From the NCBI RefSeq assembly GCF_001528665.1, contig NZ_BBYJ01000011.1:124001-188000 (forward strand): DNA of 64,000 bases. Reading direction: 5' to 3'. This DNA is from Microtetraspora malaysiensis (GTDB lineage Bacteria > Actinomycetota > Actinomycetes > Streptosporangiales > Streptosporangiaceae). Both the position numbers and the translations under genes were made by a program. The notes under the pieces are model-generated. The model did no database searches. It was not told where the DNA came from and worked only from the letters and a program-made list of their open reading frames with translations. This document shows positions 17,220-25,081 of the stretch, piece after piece (position 1 is the stretch's first letter; every line of letters starts with the position of its first letter).

Positions 17220-18002
17220 ATGCGCAGCGTCGAACCGGAGGTCTTCCTCGTCGCCAGGCCCGAGCTGGACTACGACGAGCTCGCCCGTTACCTGCGGGAG
17301 ATCGGAGGCGAGACCTGGCTGGATCGGCTGGAGCGGGGCGAGTTCGACGCGCAGAACCTCGCCGAGTTCGCCGGACGTCTGTGCTACCGGTCCTTCGAGC
17401 CGGGCCTCAACCCCAACGTCACCCGCATCAGGAAGGACCAGGACTCCTACCTGCGCAACATCCTCGCCAGCGCGCACGGCTCGGTCCTGGAGCACATCAG
17501 CTTCAGCTTCGTGCTGCACAACGTCAGCCGGGTGTTCACCCACGAGCTGGTACGGCACCGTCCCGGCGTCGCCATCTCGCAGGAGTCCCTCCGCTACGTC
17601 CGGCTGTCGGAGATCCCGTTCTGGTTCCCCGAGTGGGCCAAGGAGGACCCCGAGCTGATGAAGCGCGCCACGGCCCTGCTCGACCAGCTCGAAGAGTTCC
17701 AGACGTGGATGGGCGAGCACTTCCACCTGGACGACGAGGGGGTGCCCTTCCACGACAAGAAGCACCGCACCTCGTTCATGCGCCGGTTCGCGCCCGAGGG
17801 CGTCGCCACCGGCCTCGTCTGGACCGCCAACGTCCGCACCCTGCGCCACACGATCGAGGCGCGTACGGCCGCCGGGGCGGAGGAGGAGATCCGCCTCATC
17901 TTCGGCCGCATCGGCGAGATCATGAAGGAGGAGGCCCCCGCCCTGTTCGGCGACTACGTCGTCGAGGACGGCGCCTGGGTCCCCGGCTGGCGGAAGGTCT
18001 GA
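17220..18002 (+). CDS. thyX: FAD-dependent thymidylate synthase
   Basis: 260 residues. Makes dTMP from dUMP using methylene-tetrahydrofolate, FAD and NADPH. The signature motif is HELVRHRPGVAISQESLRYV, matching the ThyX RHR-X7-S motif. Other family segments are FAGRLCYRSFEPG, HGSVLEHISFSF and TANVRTLRHTIEARTA. TGAGGA stands upstream of the ATG. The gene stands alone, flanked downstream by two strong hairpins. Confidence 0.96.
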   Translation: MRSVEPEVFLVARPELDYDELARYLREIGGETWLDRLERGEFDAQNLAEFAGRLCYRSFEPGLNPNVTRIRKDQDSYLRNILASAHGSVLEHISFSFVLHNVSRVFTHELVRHRPGVAISQESLRYVRLSEIPFWFPEWAKEDPELMKRATALLDQLEEFQTWMGEHFHLDDEGVPFHDKKHRTSFMRRFAPEGVATGLVWTANVRTLRHTIEARTAAGAEEEIRLIFGRIGEIMKEEAPALFGDYVVEDGAWVPGWRKV

Positions 18003-18033
18003 CCCACTCCCGGAAGGACGCCCGGAAGGGCGG

Positions 18034-18067
18034 CACATCCCCACACGGCCGGCCGTGTGGGGATGTG
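18034..18067. terminator. 34-base perfect palindrome downstream of thyX
   Basis: CACATCCCCACACGGCC is followed directly by its exact complement, 17 bp per arm. It begins 31 bases after the thyX stop. There is no T run, as usual for GC-rich actinomycete terminators. Confidence 0.75.
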
Positions 18068-18091
18068 GGGCCGTGAGGTCGCGCTCTGACT

Positions 18092-18130
18092 GTTGGCCCG
18101 GATCGCTCTTTTCCCGCGATCCGGGCCAAC
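18092..18130. terminator. 15-bp stem hairpin between convergent genes
   Basis: GTTGGCCCGGATCGC and GCGATCCGGGCCAAC form a perfect stem around TCTTTTCCC. It lies eight bases from the stop of the minus-strand lectin-like gene and probably terminates that gene, while the palindrome at 18034 serves thyX. Confidence 0.75.
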
Positions 18131-18138
18131 CGGCTATG

Positions 18139-18687
18139 TCAGCCTATGTTCTTGATCTGGCCGTTCTGGATGCTCCACCTCAGGTTGGAGGAGGGGTTGG
18201 TGCAGTCGCGCCAGAGATAGACGGGCGCCTTGATCTTCGAGTTGTCTCCGCCGCTGTCGAGGCAGTAGCCCGTGGCGACGTTCTTGATCTGGCCGTTCTG
18301 GATGCTCCACCTCAGGTTCGGGGAGGGGTTGGTGCAGTCGCGCCAGAGGTAGGCGGGCACCTTCATCTGGGAGGTGTCTCCGCCGCTGTCGAGACAGTAG
18401 CCCGTGGCGACGTTCTTGATCTGGCCGTTCTGGATGACCCACCTCAGGTTCGGGGAGGGGTTGGTGCAGTCGCCCCAGAGGTAGGCGGGCACCTTCATCT
18501 GGAAGCCGGCTCTGCTGCTGCTGTCCAGGCAGAAGCCGGTGGCCACCCGTCCCGCGTGTGCGGCGGCCTGCCCGGTCGAGGTTGCGGCCAGGGCGGTGCC
18601 ACCGGCGGCCGTCAGCGCGAAAGCGGTCAGCGCTGCGAGAGTGGCAGCCCTGGAGCGTCGGACGGTCGTGGGTACGGCTAGTCGCAT
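18139..18687 (-). CDS. Secreted three-repeat ricin-type beta-trefoil-like protein
   Basis: 182 residues. An Arg-rich start and long hydrophobic stretch form a signal peptide (cleavage near residues 34-45). The mature part is three nearly identical repeats of 44 residues, each VATGYCLDSGGDxSxxKxPxYLWRDCTNPSPNLRW followed by IQNGQIKN. Each has the CLDS and NLRW features of ricin B-type lectin repeats and two Cys. The DNA repeats have a period of exactly 132 bases (18151, 18283, 18415). Three repeats of about 44 residues make one beta-trefoil. Probably a small secreted carbohydrate-binding protein. Confidence 0.85.
   Translation of the reverse strand: MRLAVPTTVRRSRAATLAALTAFALTAAGGTALAATSTGQAAAHAGRVATGFCLDSSSRAGFQMKVPAYLWGDCTNPSPNLRWVIQNGQIKNVATGYCLDSGGDTSQMKVPAYLWRDCTNPSPNLRWSIQNGQIKNVATGYCLDSGGDNSKIKAPVYLWRDCTNPSSNLRWSIQNGQIKNIG
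18151..18540 (-). repeat. Three 132-bp coding repeats
   Basis: The units are near-identical at the DNA level, including silent positions, which implies recent duplication or gene conversion within the gene. Confidence 0.85.
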
Positions 18688-19173
18688 GAAGTCTCCGATC
18701 TTCGGTTGCCGGTGAGACGGTATGTCTACGCCGCCTCGGTTAATTACTTACAGCACATAAATGAATGCGGAGAGTAATGACACGGACCGTATTCGTAGTG
18801 TGATGACTTCGTGATGCCAACGAGCGCCGCGATCGCGCCAAATGCGTCCATAGCTCGCATCGGCTCTGAGATATGCGAACAACTGATGAAACCCGGCAAC
18901 TCGGAGATCTGGCTGGACTACCAGGCACAACGTCGGTTACGGGGGCCGAACACATGGTGCGGCGTCGTCCGCGCCCGCCGCCGTGGAGAGCTGATCAGGG
19001 CCGCCGCCTGCGGGTCACGGAGCGTGATGCGGTCGTGGGCGGACAGCCGCGCGGGGCGGGTCCCGCCGAAACCTTGGACATGGGATCGGCGGGACCGGCT
19101 ACTTCCGGTGCCGGGTTGCGGAGCGAGCTCCTCTACCCGGCTCCTCTGCGCGCTTCTCGGCGCCGTGTCGCCG
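18688..19173. other. 486-base gap between two minus-strand genes
   Basis: The first 150 bases are AT-richer (TTAATTACTTACAGCACATAAATG) and should contain the promoter of the lectin-like gene. The remainder up to 19173 has no credible gene. The frames seen there lack ribosome sites and family features. Confidence 0.5.
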
Positions 19174-20760
19174 CTACCGCTGCGGCCGGGCGCAGGCGGC
19201 GGACGGGCTGAAGATCCAGCACCCCGATCTGGCCGGCGTCGGCACCCAGGAGACCGGCGCGACCCGGGCGGGGGCGATCCGGGTGGGCGGCGGCGCGAAG
19301 GCCCAACGCGGCGCCGCCGACGGCGTCACCCCCACGAGCCCGGCTGACGGCTGGTCACTCGTACGGCCGCGCCACGGGGCGAGGCTCCAGCACGACGCGT
19401 CCGTCACGGAACGGCAGGACTCGGCGAACGAGATGGCCAGCGGCGGCAGCGGCACCAGGCGCGGGTGCGACTCGGGCACGTGCGTCTCGATGACCGGCAG
19501 GGTGAGCGTATCTCCGGTGGTGTCCCCCGTCCTGCCTTCGAGGTCGCCCGCGGGGTCGGGGGACGCGGTCGGCTCATCCTTCGCCGGGTTCGCCGTGGCG
19601 GCCGGAATCGGCAGCGTGGGCCGGGGCGCGCCGGAGGGGGTGACCGTCGGCTTCGGCCCGCCGCCTGAGCCGCCCGGCTTGTCGGCGCTCGGCGAGGGCG
19701 TCGGGCTCGGGACGGTGCTCTTCGACGGGCTCGGGCTCGGACTTGTGGTCGGACTTGTGGTCGGGCTCGGCTGCGGTGAGGAACCGGGCGATCCGCTCGC
19801 CGCGGGGGAGGGCGTCGCCGCGGGTGTCTCGCTGGGGGCGGGGGTCGTGCCCGTCGTGGGGGTCACGGCCGGGGTGGGCTTCCCGCCGTCTTCTCCGGTC
19901 GGCGTGACGGTGGGAGTGGAGGCGGGAGTGGAGGTGGGCTCGACGGTGGGCGTGGCCGCCGGGGTCGCCGGGTCCGTCTCACGGGTGGAGCCGCCCGACG
20001 CCTTCGGCGTGGATTGGGCCACCGTGGTGCGGGTGTCCTGGTCGGTGCTCTTCAACGCGCGGGAGGTGCGTCCCGTCGCGGCCCCGCCGGAGCTCCCCGT
20101 CGAGGAGGTGCCGCTGCCCGCGGAGCCTGATTCTCCGGACGTGCCCGTGCTCCTCGTCGAGTCTGTGCTCGAGGTGGACGATCTTGAGCCCGTGCCGGAC
20201 GTACCCGACCTCGTGCCGGACGTCCCTGAGCTCGTGCCGGTTGAGGCGGTGTCGCTCGCGGCCGAACGGACGCTGTCGGAGGAAGCGCCGCCGGAGGAAC
20301 CGGTGTCGGTGGCCGAGACATCGGTCGTGGTGTCGGAGCCGGACGCGCGGGTGCGCCGCACGGAGCCGTCGGCCGTCGAGGCGGAGTCTCCCGAGGCCGA
20401 TGCGGGGTCTCCCGGTGCGACCGTGCCGGGCGCACGGGAGTCCGAACCGCCGGACGCGCTCGATCCGGACCCGCCCGACCCGGTGGCGGCCGAGTCGCTG
20501 ACGGAGGAGTTCCGCGTGCCGGAGCGCGTACTCGACGAGTCCGACGCGCCCGGGTCGGCGGCGGCGGAACCGCCGGAAGAGCCGCCGGAAGAGCCGCCGG
20601 AGGCGTCGGGGGGCGCGTCGACGGGCACAGAGACGTCCACGGTGGGATCGGCACCCGCCGCGAAGGGTTGCGCGACGATCGCGCCCGTCGTCGCGGACAC
20701 GCTGACCAGGAGGAGATTCGAGAGCAAACCGGCACGCCGGGAGGAGTTACGAGGGGACAT
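19174..20760 (-). CDS. Exported Ser/Thr/Pro-rich protein, last gene of the surface operon
   Basis: 528 residues. The start MSPRNSSRRAGLLSNLLLVS with a hydrophobic stretch to about residue 38 is a signal peptide or anchor. Residues 40-230 are Gly/Ser/Thr/Asp-rich low complexity, 230-390 are Pro/Thr/Ser-rich (stretches such as TPSPSPSPSKS), and the last 110 residues are less repetitive with three Cys (ESCRSVTDASC, CW). It starts 15 bases after the preceding gene in the operon. It resembles glycosylated wall-spanning stalks. An equally long frame on the other strand is judged a shadow because it lacks a signal, ribosome site and operon context. Confidence 0.65.
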   Translation of the reverse strand: MSPRNSSRRAGLLSNLLLVSVSATTGAIVAQPFAAGADPTVDVSVPVDAPPDASGGSSGGSSGGSAAADPGASDSSSTRSGTRNSSVSDSAATGSGGSGSSASGGSDSRAPGTVAPGDPASASGDSASTADGSVRRTRASGSDTTTDVSATDTGSSGGASSDSVRSAASDTASTGTSSGTSGTRSGTSGTGSRSSTSSTDSTRSTGTSGESGSAGSGTSSTGSSGGAATGRTSRALKSTDQDTRTTVAQSTPKASGGSTRETDPATPAATPTVEPTSTPASTPTVTPTGEDGGKPTPAVTPTTGTTPAPSETPAATPSPAASGSPGSSPQPSPTTSPTTSPSPSPSKSTVPSPTPSPSADKPGGSGGGPKPTVTPSGAPRPTLPIPAATANPAKDEPTASPDPAGDLEGRTGDTTGDTLTLPVIETHVPESHPRLVPLPPLAISFAESCRSVTDASCWSLAPWRGRTSDQPSAGLVGVTPSAAPRWAFAPPPTRIAPARVAPVSWVPTPARSGCWIFSPSAACARPQR

Positions 20761-20775
20761 GGGGGATTCCTCGTT

Positions 20776-21516
20776 CTAGGCGGTTTTAAGGGGTTTCCAG
20801 CCGGCGGCGGCGAACTCGGGGGTACCCGGGAGGGCCGCCTGCGGCACGGTGGGAGGCGTGGGATCGGGGATGTTGACCCAATCGCCCTGGTTCTCGCCGC
20901 GCACGCCGGGATACCAGACCATGAGCAGGGTCATCGCGTACGGACTGGAGTACGTCGGGCCGTTGTCATCGCCGCCGGTCGTGGCCGTGACCTGCACGAG
21001 CACGGACACCTCGACCTGCTCCTGGGCGCGCGGCCGCCACTGCACCCCGATCGTCTGCGTGCGGAGCGAGGCGCCCTCGGGCAGCTTGCCCTCCTTGGGC
21101 AGGCCGAGCGTCTCGCGCCATCCGCTGACGGCGGCACGGGCGCCGTCGCTCGCGGCCTTGCGCTGCTCCGGAGGCGCGTACAGCATCGCGGCCTGCTCGG
21201 CCTGCGCGCCGTCCAGCGTCCAGGCCGCCTCCAGGGCCGCCGCCGCGGCGGAGACCGCGCCCAGCTCCGTGTGGGGGAACCCGATGGGATAGCCGCCGTT
21301 CCCCTCGTACGCCATGGGTTGCGCCAGCGCGACCGACGACGGCGCCGGGCTCGGCGTGGGGGTGGTGGACGCCGCCCCCACGACCCGCCACATCCCGACG
21401 ATGAGGACGATCGCCACCACGACGACGACCGCTACGACGACGACCAGGGCGGTGCGGATCCGGCGCGGCGGCCGGAGGTCCCAGTCGAGGGCGGGATCCT
21501 CGACGACCGGCGGCAC
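20776..21516 (-). CDS. Single-pass membrane protein with an extracytoplasmic domain, operon gene 5
   Basis: 246 residues from GTG. A cytoplasmic tail of about 20 residues is followed by one strong helix (TALVVVVAVVVVVAIVLIVG, about 22-42). The outside domain of about 190 residues carries GYPIGFPHTELGAVSAAAAAL, a helix-rich start and later beta segments (TIGVQWRP, QVEVSVLVQVTATT, YAMTLLMVWYPG). It looks like an NTF2- or Mce-associated-like fold, though that is a guess. Its GTG overlaps the TAG of the ATPase gene (TAGTG), so the two are coupled. It could be the membrane partner of the ATPase. Confidence 0.75.
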   Translation of the reverse strand: MPPVVEDPALDWDLRPPRRIRTALVVVVAVVVVVAIVLIVGMWRVVGAASTTPTPSPAPSSVALAQPMAYEGNGGYPIGFPHTELGAVSAAAAALEAAWTLDGAQAEQAAMLYAPPEQRKAASDGARAAVSGWRETLGLPKEGKLPEGASLRTQTIGVQWRPRAQEQVEVSVLVQVTATTGGDDNGPTYSSPYAMTLLMVWYPGVRGENQGDWVNIPDPTPPTVPQAALPGTPEFAAAGWKPLKTA

Positions 21517-22499
21517 TAGTGTCCCGTCCGATCCGGCCGCAGGCCGAAAGAGTGCCCCACGGCGGCCGCGAGCCGCAGGTAGGCGCCGCGGGTGGTGGGC
21601 CGCAGCCGCAGCAGGTCCACCTCCGCGCCCTCCTTGAGATGCGGGTCGTACGGCACGCGGATCACGGTCCGGCAGCGCGCCCGGAAGTGGCGCTCAAGCA
21701 GGTCGAGGTCGACGTCGGACTTGCTCTCCACCGAATTGAGCACGACGATCGCGCTCTTGACCAGGTCCGCGTACCCGTGGGCGGTGAGCCAGTCGAGGGT
21801 CGCGGCGGCGGAGTTCGCCCCGTCCACCGCCGGCAGGCTGACCAGCACGATCTGGTCGGCCAGTTCGAGGGTGGCGCGCATCGCCCCGTGGAGCAGCCCC
21901 GTCCCGCAGTCGGTGATGCAGATCGAGTAGTAGCGCTCGATCAGCCCGGCCACCTTCCGGTAGTCGTCCGCGTTGAACGCCTCGCTCACCGCCGGATCGG
22001 TGTCGGAGGCCAGCACCTCAAGCCGGGCCGGGGACTGCGACGTGAACGCCCGCGCGTCCGCGTACCGCATGATGTGGTCCGCCTCGGCGAGCAGCGTCCG
22101 GATGGTCGCGGCCGTCTCGGACTTGACCTTGAGGCCGAGCGTCCCCCGGTCCGGGTTCGCGTCGATGGCGATCACCCGGTCCCCGCGCAGCGAGGCCAGC
22201 GTGTTGCCGAGCGCGGCCGTCGTCGTGGTCTTGCCGACACCGCCCTTGAGGCTCATGACGGCGATGCGGTGGTGGCCGCTCGCCACGGGCGTCTGCGCCT
22301 GCGCGATCAGCGTGCGCCGCTCACGCTCCGCCGCGGACTCCGACGGGATGTACCTGCGGCCGGAGAGACGCCACACGATCCGCCGCCACCCGCCGGACGG
22401 CTCGGGACGGCGGTTGGTGAGCAGATGTTCCGCCGTGAGCGGGACCGTCTCGGGAACGTGCTCGGCCGGGGCGTCGGCCGAGGTATGGATCTCTGTCAA
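21516..22499 (-). CDS. EspI-like MinD/ParA-family ATPase
   Basis: 327 residues from TTG 22499, which has AAAGGA about eight bases upstream; the longer open frame beyond it has no start. The N-terminus GGWRRIVWRLSGRRYIP is basic and tryptophan-containing. The P-loop is SLKGGVGKTTTT with Lys90, followed by LRGDRVIAIDANPDRGTLGL, the Walker B-like ICITDCGTG, and a C-terminal VPYDPHLKEG. Layout and wording match EspI (Rv3876) and other MinD-like ATPases tied to type VII secretion in actinobacteria. It lacks a MinD-type amphipathic tail. In the middle of the operon; its likely partners are the flanking membrane proteins. Confidence 0.85.
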   Translation of the reverse strand: MTEIHTSADAPAEHVPETVPLTAEHLLTNRRPEPSGGWRRIVWRLSGRRYIPSESAAERERRTLIAQAQTPVASGHHRIAVMSLKGGVGKTTTTAALGNTLASLRGDRVIAIDANPDRGTLGLKVKSETAATIRTLLAEADHIMRYADARAFTSQSPARLEVLASDTDPAVSEAFNADDYRKVAGLIERYYSICITDCGTGLLHGAMRATLELADQIVLVSLPAVDGANSAAATLDWLTAHGYADLVKSAIVVLNSVESKSDVDLDLLERHFRARCRTVIRVPYDPHLKEGAEVDLLRLRPTTRGAYLRLAAAVGHSFGLRPDRTGH

Positions 22500-22525
22500 G
22501 GCACGGTCCTTTCGAACGTGAACAG

Positions 22526-25081
22526 TCAGCAGGTGCGCCAGCGCACCGTCGTGGTGATCGACTCGGACGGGCCGTGGACGGTGAGCGGCGCGGTCACCGC
22601 CTCCGGATCGCCGCACCAGTAACGGACCCGCAGCGCGCGCACGCTGACGACGCCGCTTCCGCCGCGCTTCAGGGTGCCCTTGGCGGGCGTCACCACCAGC
22701 CCGGGGGCCGAGATCCGCCAGCTGATCGATCCCTCGGCGCCCTCCGAGACGGTGAGCGTCATCGTGCCCCGGCCGAACTCGTCGAGCGTCACGGTCGCCG
22801 GTATCCGCAGCGGCCCGTTGCCCAGGCTCTTGTCGTCCTCGGGGCCGGGGTCGTCGAAGATCCCCTGGGCGCTCGGATCGCTCCGCGCCGTCTCGACCGC
22901 GACGGACTGGAGGGAGCGCGCGGGCGCCTCGCCGTCGAGCGCCGGGCCGAGGATCTTGATCCCTGTCACGGTGCCGGCGGCCCCGGCGAGGACGATGACC
23001 GCGATCTTCAGTGACGTGTTCCTGGCGATCGGCCGTTCCCGGGACAGCACCGGAACCGGCCGGGTCGGCTCGTCCGAGAGCGGCCGGCGCCGCGCGCCGC
23101 CCGGCCTCCGGTCCCTCGTCCGGCCGGGCCGCTCGTCCTCCGGCTCGGTCAGTACGGCCGGCAGCGGACCGGTGAGTTCGGCCGGCAGGGCGGAGGGCAG
23201 CGGCGCGGACAGGGGCAGCGCGGACGACCCGGCCGCCGGGACGGAAGACGGCACGGAGGACGGCGCGGACGCCGGTGTGGGTGACGGTGGGGACGCGGGT
23301 GACGTTGTGGGCCGCGATTTGGGCGGCGGCGTGGCGGGTCGCGCGGGCTTCGGAGGCGTCCCCGCCGGGCCGGTCGGCGGCGTGCCGGGGGTGGCCGGGG
23401 GCGCCGCCGGAGTGATGGGGATCGGCTGGGTCGCGGCCGTCGTCTCCGCCGCTCGCGCCAGGACCTCGCGGGCCCACGCCTGCGTCCGCAGCGCGTTGTA
23501 CAGGGGTGTGTCGTACCCGGGTCCGTCCGATTCCGCCGCGGCGGGCTCCGGCGCGGACGGCAGCGGCAGGGGGGAGTCGCCGGAACCGTCCGCGTTCACC
23601 TCCGCATCGGCGTCGCCGGTGCCGGTCTCGGCTGTGCCCGCTGCCGCGCCCGCCGTGCCGTCCGTGGCCTGGCCGGGTTCGTCGGCGGAAACCTCGGCCG
23701 CGTCCCGATAGGGGTGGCGGCGGCTCGGAGCGGTACGGCGGCCCGCGTGCGGGGCACCGCCTCCGGGAGGGCGGTCGCCGTGATCCGTGATGTCGCCGCC
23801 GTGCGGTTGGTCCCCGGCGGCGTGGTGATCGTCTCGTTCCGAAGCGGACGCTCGGGGCGCCGCGTGGGTGTCACCGCCGTCGGCCACGCCGCCGGTCATG
23901 TCGTCGATCACCCAGACGATGACCTCGGTCGCCGAGCCGTCCGGAAGGTCGCGCGTGTCGGCGGGCCGGTCCGGAGCGGGGTGGTCGGGCGTGGCGGGAT
24001 CCGCGGCCGCGTCCCCGGTGCGGGCGGCGGCGTCCTCGCCGGGAGCGGGCGCGTCCGCCGGACCGGTGGCCGACTTCTCGTGCCGCCCGCCGAGCACGAT
24101 CGGAGGCAGAGGAGCGCCGAGATCGCCCGGAGCCGCGTGCAACGACCAGGGAGCATCGTCGCCCGACGGAGGCGCGTAGGGCGGCGGGAACGTGTCGCTC
24201 GTCCCCGCTCCCGGAAAGACGGAGGGACGGCGCGGCCGGGGAACCTGGACCTCGTGCCCGCCGGGCTCTCCGGACCCCGAGCCCGAACCCGAGCCGAACC
24301 GCTCCAGCCCGGACGAAGCCCAGGAGTCAACGGCGGAAGCCGACTTATGGCTAGAAAAACCCCAGGGGGGAGCAGAGTCGGAAGGGGGAGAGGACGGGGC
24401 CCCCTCCAGGAGCCTCCTCGACTCGTCCGTAAGACGCTGGAGCGCCGGATGCGAGGTCATCTGCGGGACGGTGTAGCGGATGTTGATCGGCCGCTTGCAC
24501 ACCGCGCAGCCGACGATGTGCGCGGTCAGCGCCAGGCGCCCGTCGGCGAACTCCTCCGGCGCCGGCGCGGCCGGCGGATCGGGAAACAGCACGTCCAGCA
24601 GCGGAGCGAGCTCGCGGCAGGCCGGCCGGCCGTGGCTGAGCGCGTCCATCGCGCTCACCATGATCTCGACCAGGTCCTGGGTGCGCGTGGTGAGCCGCCC
24701 GGCGTCCTCCACGGACAGATCCAGCACGTGCGCGACGTCCGGGAGCGCCAGCTCGTGCCGGTACATCAGCCGGAGCGCCTCGGTGCCCAGCGGATCGGCG
24801 AGCGTCCAGGCGCGCTCGACGGACCGGGGGTCGGGAACCCCCGGCCCCAGCGCCGGCTCCGGCGTGTACCCCGCCCGATGTCCGGGGTCGGCGTGGCAGC
24901 GCTGCCGTACCGACCCGAGCAGCCAGGCGGCGGGGGAGACGCCGTCGGGCGGCTCCCCCTGCGCCCGGCACGCGGCCAGGACGGCGGCGACCACCTCCGG
25001 CGCCCTGGCCGGTCCGACCAGGCCCGCGGCGTAGTCCAGCAGGTGCGCGCCGTGGTCGTCGACCCATCGGGGCATGGTCAT
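22526..25081 (-). CDS. Membrane protein with sigma-like N-terminus, zinc finger and outer BACON-type domain
   Basis: 851 residues. Residues 1-165 resemble ECF sigma regions 2 and 4 (ARAPEVVAAVLAACR; ALRLMYRHELALPDVAHVL, then a helix-turn-helix-like segment). Residues 165-215 contain HIVGCAVC, the HxxxCxxC pattern of zinc anti-sigma factors. A 450-residue Pro/Asp/Ala-rich linker follows, then one helix (SLKIAVIVLAGAAGTVTGIKI, about 690-710). The outer part ends in a domain of about 90 residues with GSISWRISAPGLVVTPAKG, typical of BACON/Ig-like folds, and two Cys. The start overlaps the previous stop (TGATG). A transmembrane signalling or anchoring role is inferred. Confidence 0.75.
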   Translation of the reverse strand: MTMPRWVDDHGAHLLDYAAGLVGPARAPEVVAAVLAACRAQGEPPDGVSPAAWLLGSVRQRCHADPGHRAGYTPEPALGPGVPDPRSVERAWTLADPLGTEALRLMYRHELALPDVAHVLDLSVEDAGRLTTRTQDLVEIMVSAMDALSHGRPACRELAPLLDVLFPDPPAAPAPEEFADGRLALTAHIVGCAVCKRPINIRYTVPQMTSHPALQRLTDESRRLLEGAPSSPPSDSAPPWGFSSHKSASAVDSWASSGLERFGSGSGSGSGEPGGHEVQVPRPRRPSVFPGAGTSDTFPPPYAPPSGDDAPWSLHAAPGDLGAPLPPIVLGGRHEKSATGPADAPAPGEDAAARTGDAAADPATPDHPAPDRPADTRDLPDGSATEVIVWVIDDMTGGVADGGDTHAAPRASASERDDHHAAGDQPHGGDITDHGDRPPGGGAPHAGRRTAPSRRHPYRDAAEVSADEPGQATDGTAGAAAGTAETGTGDADAEVNADGSGDSPLPLPSAPEPAAAESDGPGYDTPLYNALRTQAWAREVLARAAETTAATQPIPITPAAPPATPGTPPTGPAGTPPKPARPATPPPKSRPTTSPASPPSPTPASAPSSVPSSVPAAGSSALPLSAPLPSALPAELTGPLPAVLTEPEDERPGRTRDRRPGGARRRPLSDEPTRPVPVLSRERPIARNTSLKIAVIVLAGAAGTVTGIKILGPALDGEAPARSLQSVAVETARSDPSAQGIFDDPGPEDDKSLGNGPLRIPATVTLDEFGRGTMTLTVSEGAEGSISWRISAPGLVVTPAKGTLKRGGSGVVSVRALRVRYWCGDPEAVTAPLTVHGPSESITTTVRWRTC

